From Numida meleagris (taxonomy: Eukaryota; Chordata; Aves; Galliformes; Numididae), in assembly GCF_002078875.1 (NCBI RefSeq), contig NC_034411.1, positions 36,496,115 through 36,560,114 on the forward strand: a DNA stretch of 64,000 bases, written 5' to 3'. Shown here piece after piece: positions 62,483 to 64,000 of this stretch. A program made the position numbers and the translations under genes. The notes beneath the pieces are model-generated. The model was not told where the DNA came from. It made no database searches and worked only from the letters and a program-made list of their open reading frames with translations. How positions within the stretch are numbered: position 1 is the stretch's first letter; each line of letters begins with the position of its first letter.

Positions 62483-64000
62483 TCATGAAACTAGAACATG
62501 AATTTTATCAATTTTTTATGTTTGGCATCATTATCTTGTACTATTTATATACACCATAGTTGATTTTTTAAGTTCTTTTTTATAGTCAATTTTTATAATG
62601 AATGAGTGAAATGGGAAATAAGTAGGAAAAGTAATCAAAGACATCAAACTACATGTAGTCATCCAACTTCGACTATTACGTAAGAAATACAATGTACATA
62701 CCAATGTATTTCTGCTAGAGCATTTATTAGTTTTATGTGCTTGAAAATCAGAGTTCTAAATTTCTTTAATTGGAAGTAACACAAATGTCCTCCCATACCA
62801 TGCAGCCAGTTCTCTCCCCTCCTGAGAATGCCAGTTGCAGATAGATCCCTTACTTACACCTTGAAAACAATTCCAGAGTATTCCCTACCCAAGCACAAGA
62901 TGTGTGATGCTTAGAAATAACTTCTCAGGTTTTAGTTTTCAAGCAGTCGGTACCACTCTCGGCACTGATATCACACACAGCTGAATCACAGAACGCAGCA
63001 GCTGGAATTACATCTCTGCATAAGTAAGGAGGTGGCAGATTTTTGCAGCTTCTGCTCCTTCTGCCTCGAGCACTCAGTTAGTAATAATTTGTCTTGAACA
63101 AGGTTAGTAATAATCTAATTTTAAACATGGTTTTAACAACTCTGAGGAAGAAACAATTTCTATCCTCAGATTCCTCCTTCACCTGTATGCTTGCAGTTGA
63201 TTGAGGAAGACAATTTTTTTTAACAACCGTATAACACTGAGGTAAATCTGCAAATCCCATAAACACTTTGAAAAAACTCAGGAGATGGGCTGTGGGATAC
63301 TTCCCACTACCTTTTTTCATGGACACTGATCTAGCAGATATTCCAGATGGTAGTGGAGATCACAGATACAAAATCTAGAAGTTTCCCATTCCTTTTATGG
63401 AACACCAACCACTAAGGATGTTTGCTGGACATAAACAAATTAACAAGCAACAGCGGAAATACTGAGAGGGGCCTTCACCCTCATCTTGCACACTCCTCCT
63501 GGTTTGCTACCTATGCTTCTTTTACTTTTTCCTCTGCCCTGTATCTCCATTGGAGACCCCCAAGAGCTCTTCAAAAGAGTCGCTAAAACTTCTCAGATCT
63601 TTCCTAACAAAGGAAGTTTGCACGAAGTATTCCTTGGCACAAAAAAGAATCATTCATATTTTTCAAGTTATTATTTTTTAAATTATTTTCCTGCTCACAG
63701 TTCCCTTTAACAGACTACAATATACAGCTAAGTGCATGGCTGTTGTGACAGTAAAAATGTTTACTGATATTCTATGAAATTCTACAATAAAGTTTGATCA
63801 GCAAATAATTTTTACTAAGTGTATAGCACTATTTGTGCTAAGTGAAATGTGAACTTTCTTTTCCTGCAGAAACTTCTCACATTCTAATACTATATTTTGG
63901 CCCACCTTTAAAATTGGACTGCAACCACTTACAATGCTTTGCACCAATATTAGATGGCATTAAACCGTAGACTGTCTCTTGAAGTTCCATTTTTAATGTC
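62483..64000. other. Presumed CHRM3 intron, no gene recognised
   Basis: AT-rich sequence to the window end. Frames are short and show no domain. Confidence 0.6.

Noticed and set aside
1..64000. CRISPR arrays, tRNA or rRNA genes, operons, phage or defence systems
   Set aside because: No direct-repeat arrays with regular spacers, no tRNA-like cloverleaf and no clustered prokaryotic frames. The content is plainly avian nuclear DNA.

Overview
The window is vertebrate nuclear DNA, almost certainly from a galliform bird and most likely chicken or a close relative. Three things point there: repeated CR1 LINE fragments, several carrying the avian CR1 3' tail of ATTCTATGA-type repeats; a deleted mariner copy of the type known from galliform genomes; and a muscarinic M3 receptor with avian-type sequence. 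The DNA is AT-rich and gene-poor, with no operons, CRISPR arrays, tRNA or rRNA genes that I can see.

There is one unambiguous protein-coding gene, CHRM3 (muscarinic acetylcholine receptor M3), on the minus strand. Its whole coding sequence lies in a single exon at 35733-37532, with a clear splice acceptor ending at 37552. To the left (about 35732 down to perhaps 34090) is the presumed 3' UTR, which contains a G-rich minisatellite on the mRNA strand. To the right (37552-64000) is presumed intron sequence leading to untranslated 5' exons that I cannot identify. The left part (1-34000) is intergenic: CR1 remnants, simple repeats, and one isolated CpG-rich island at about 25.56-25.90 kb that looks like an unassigned promoter or first exon.

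The mobile-element load is CR1 fragments in both orientations (13.8, 15.1-16.3, 22.4-23.5, 23.7, 25.1, 40.9, 44.2, 44.4, 48.8 and 62.2 kb), all 5'-truncated, with frame damage in the longer copies, plus one internally deleted mariner at 60.6-61.1 kb. Two good CTCF core matches (10.2 kb reverse, 47.8 kb forward) flank the CHRM3 coding exon in divergent orientation.

I see no new multi-gene system. The observations most worth checking are a one-residue-shorter ECL3 cysteine motif (CxC instead of CxxC) in the receptor, a uORF overlapping the CHRM3 start codon, a predicted G-quadruplex in its 3' UTR, the orphan CpG island that could drive an antisense transcript toward CHRM3, and a perfect 15-bp-arm hairpin next to a CR1 remnant at 41.1 kb.
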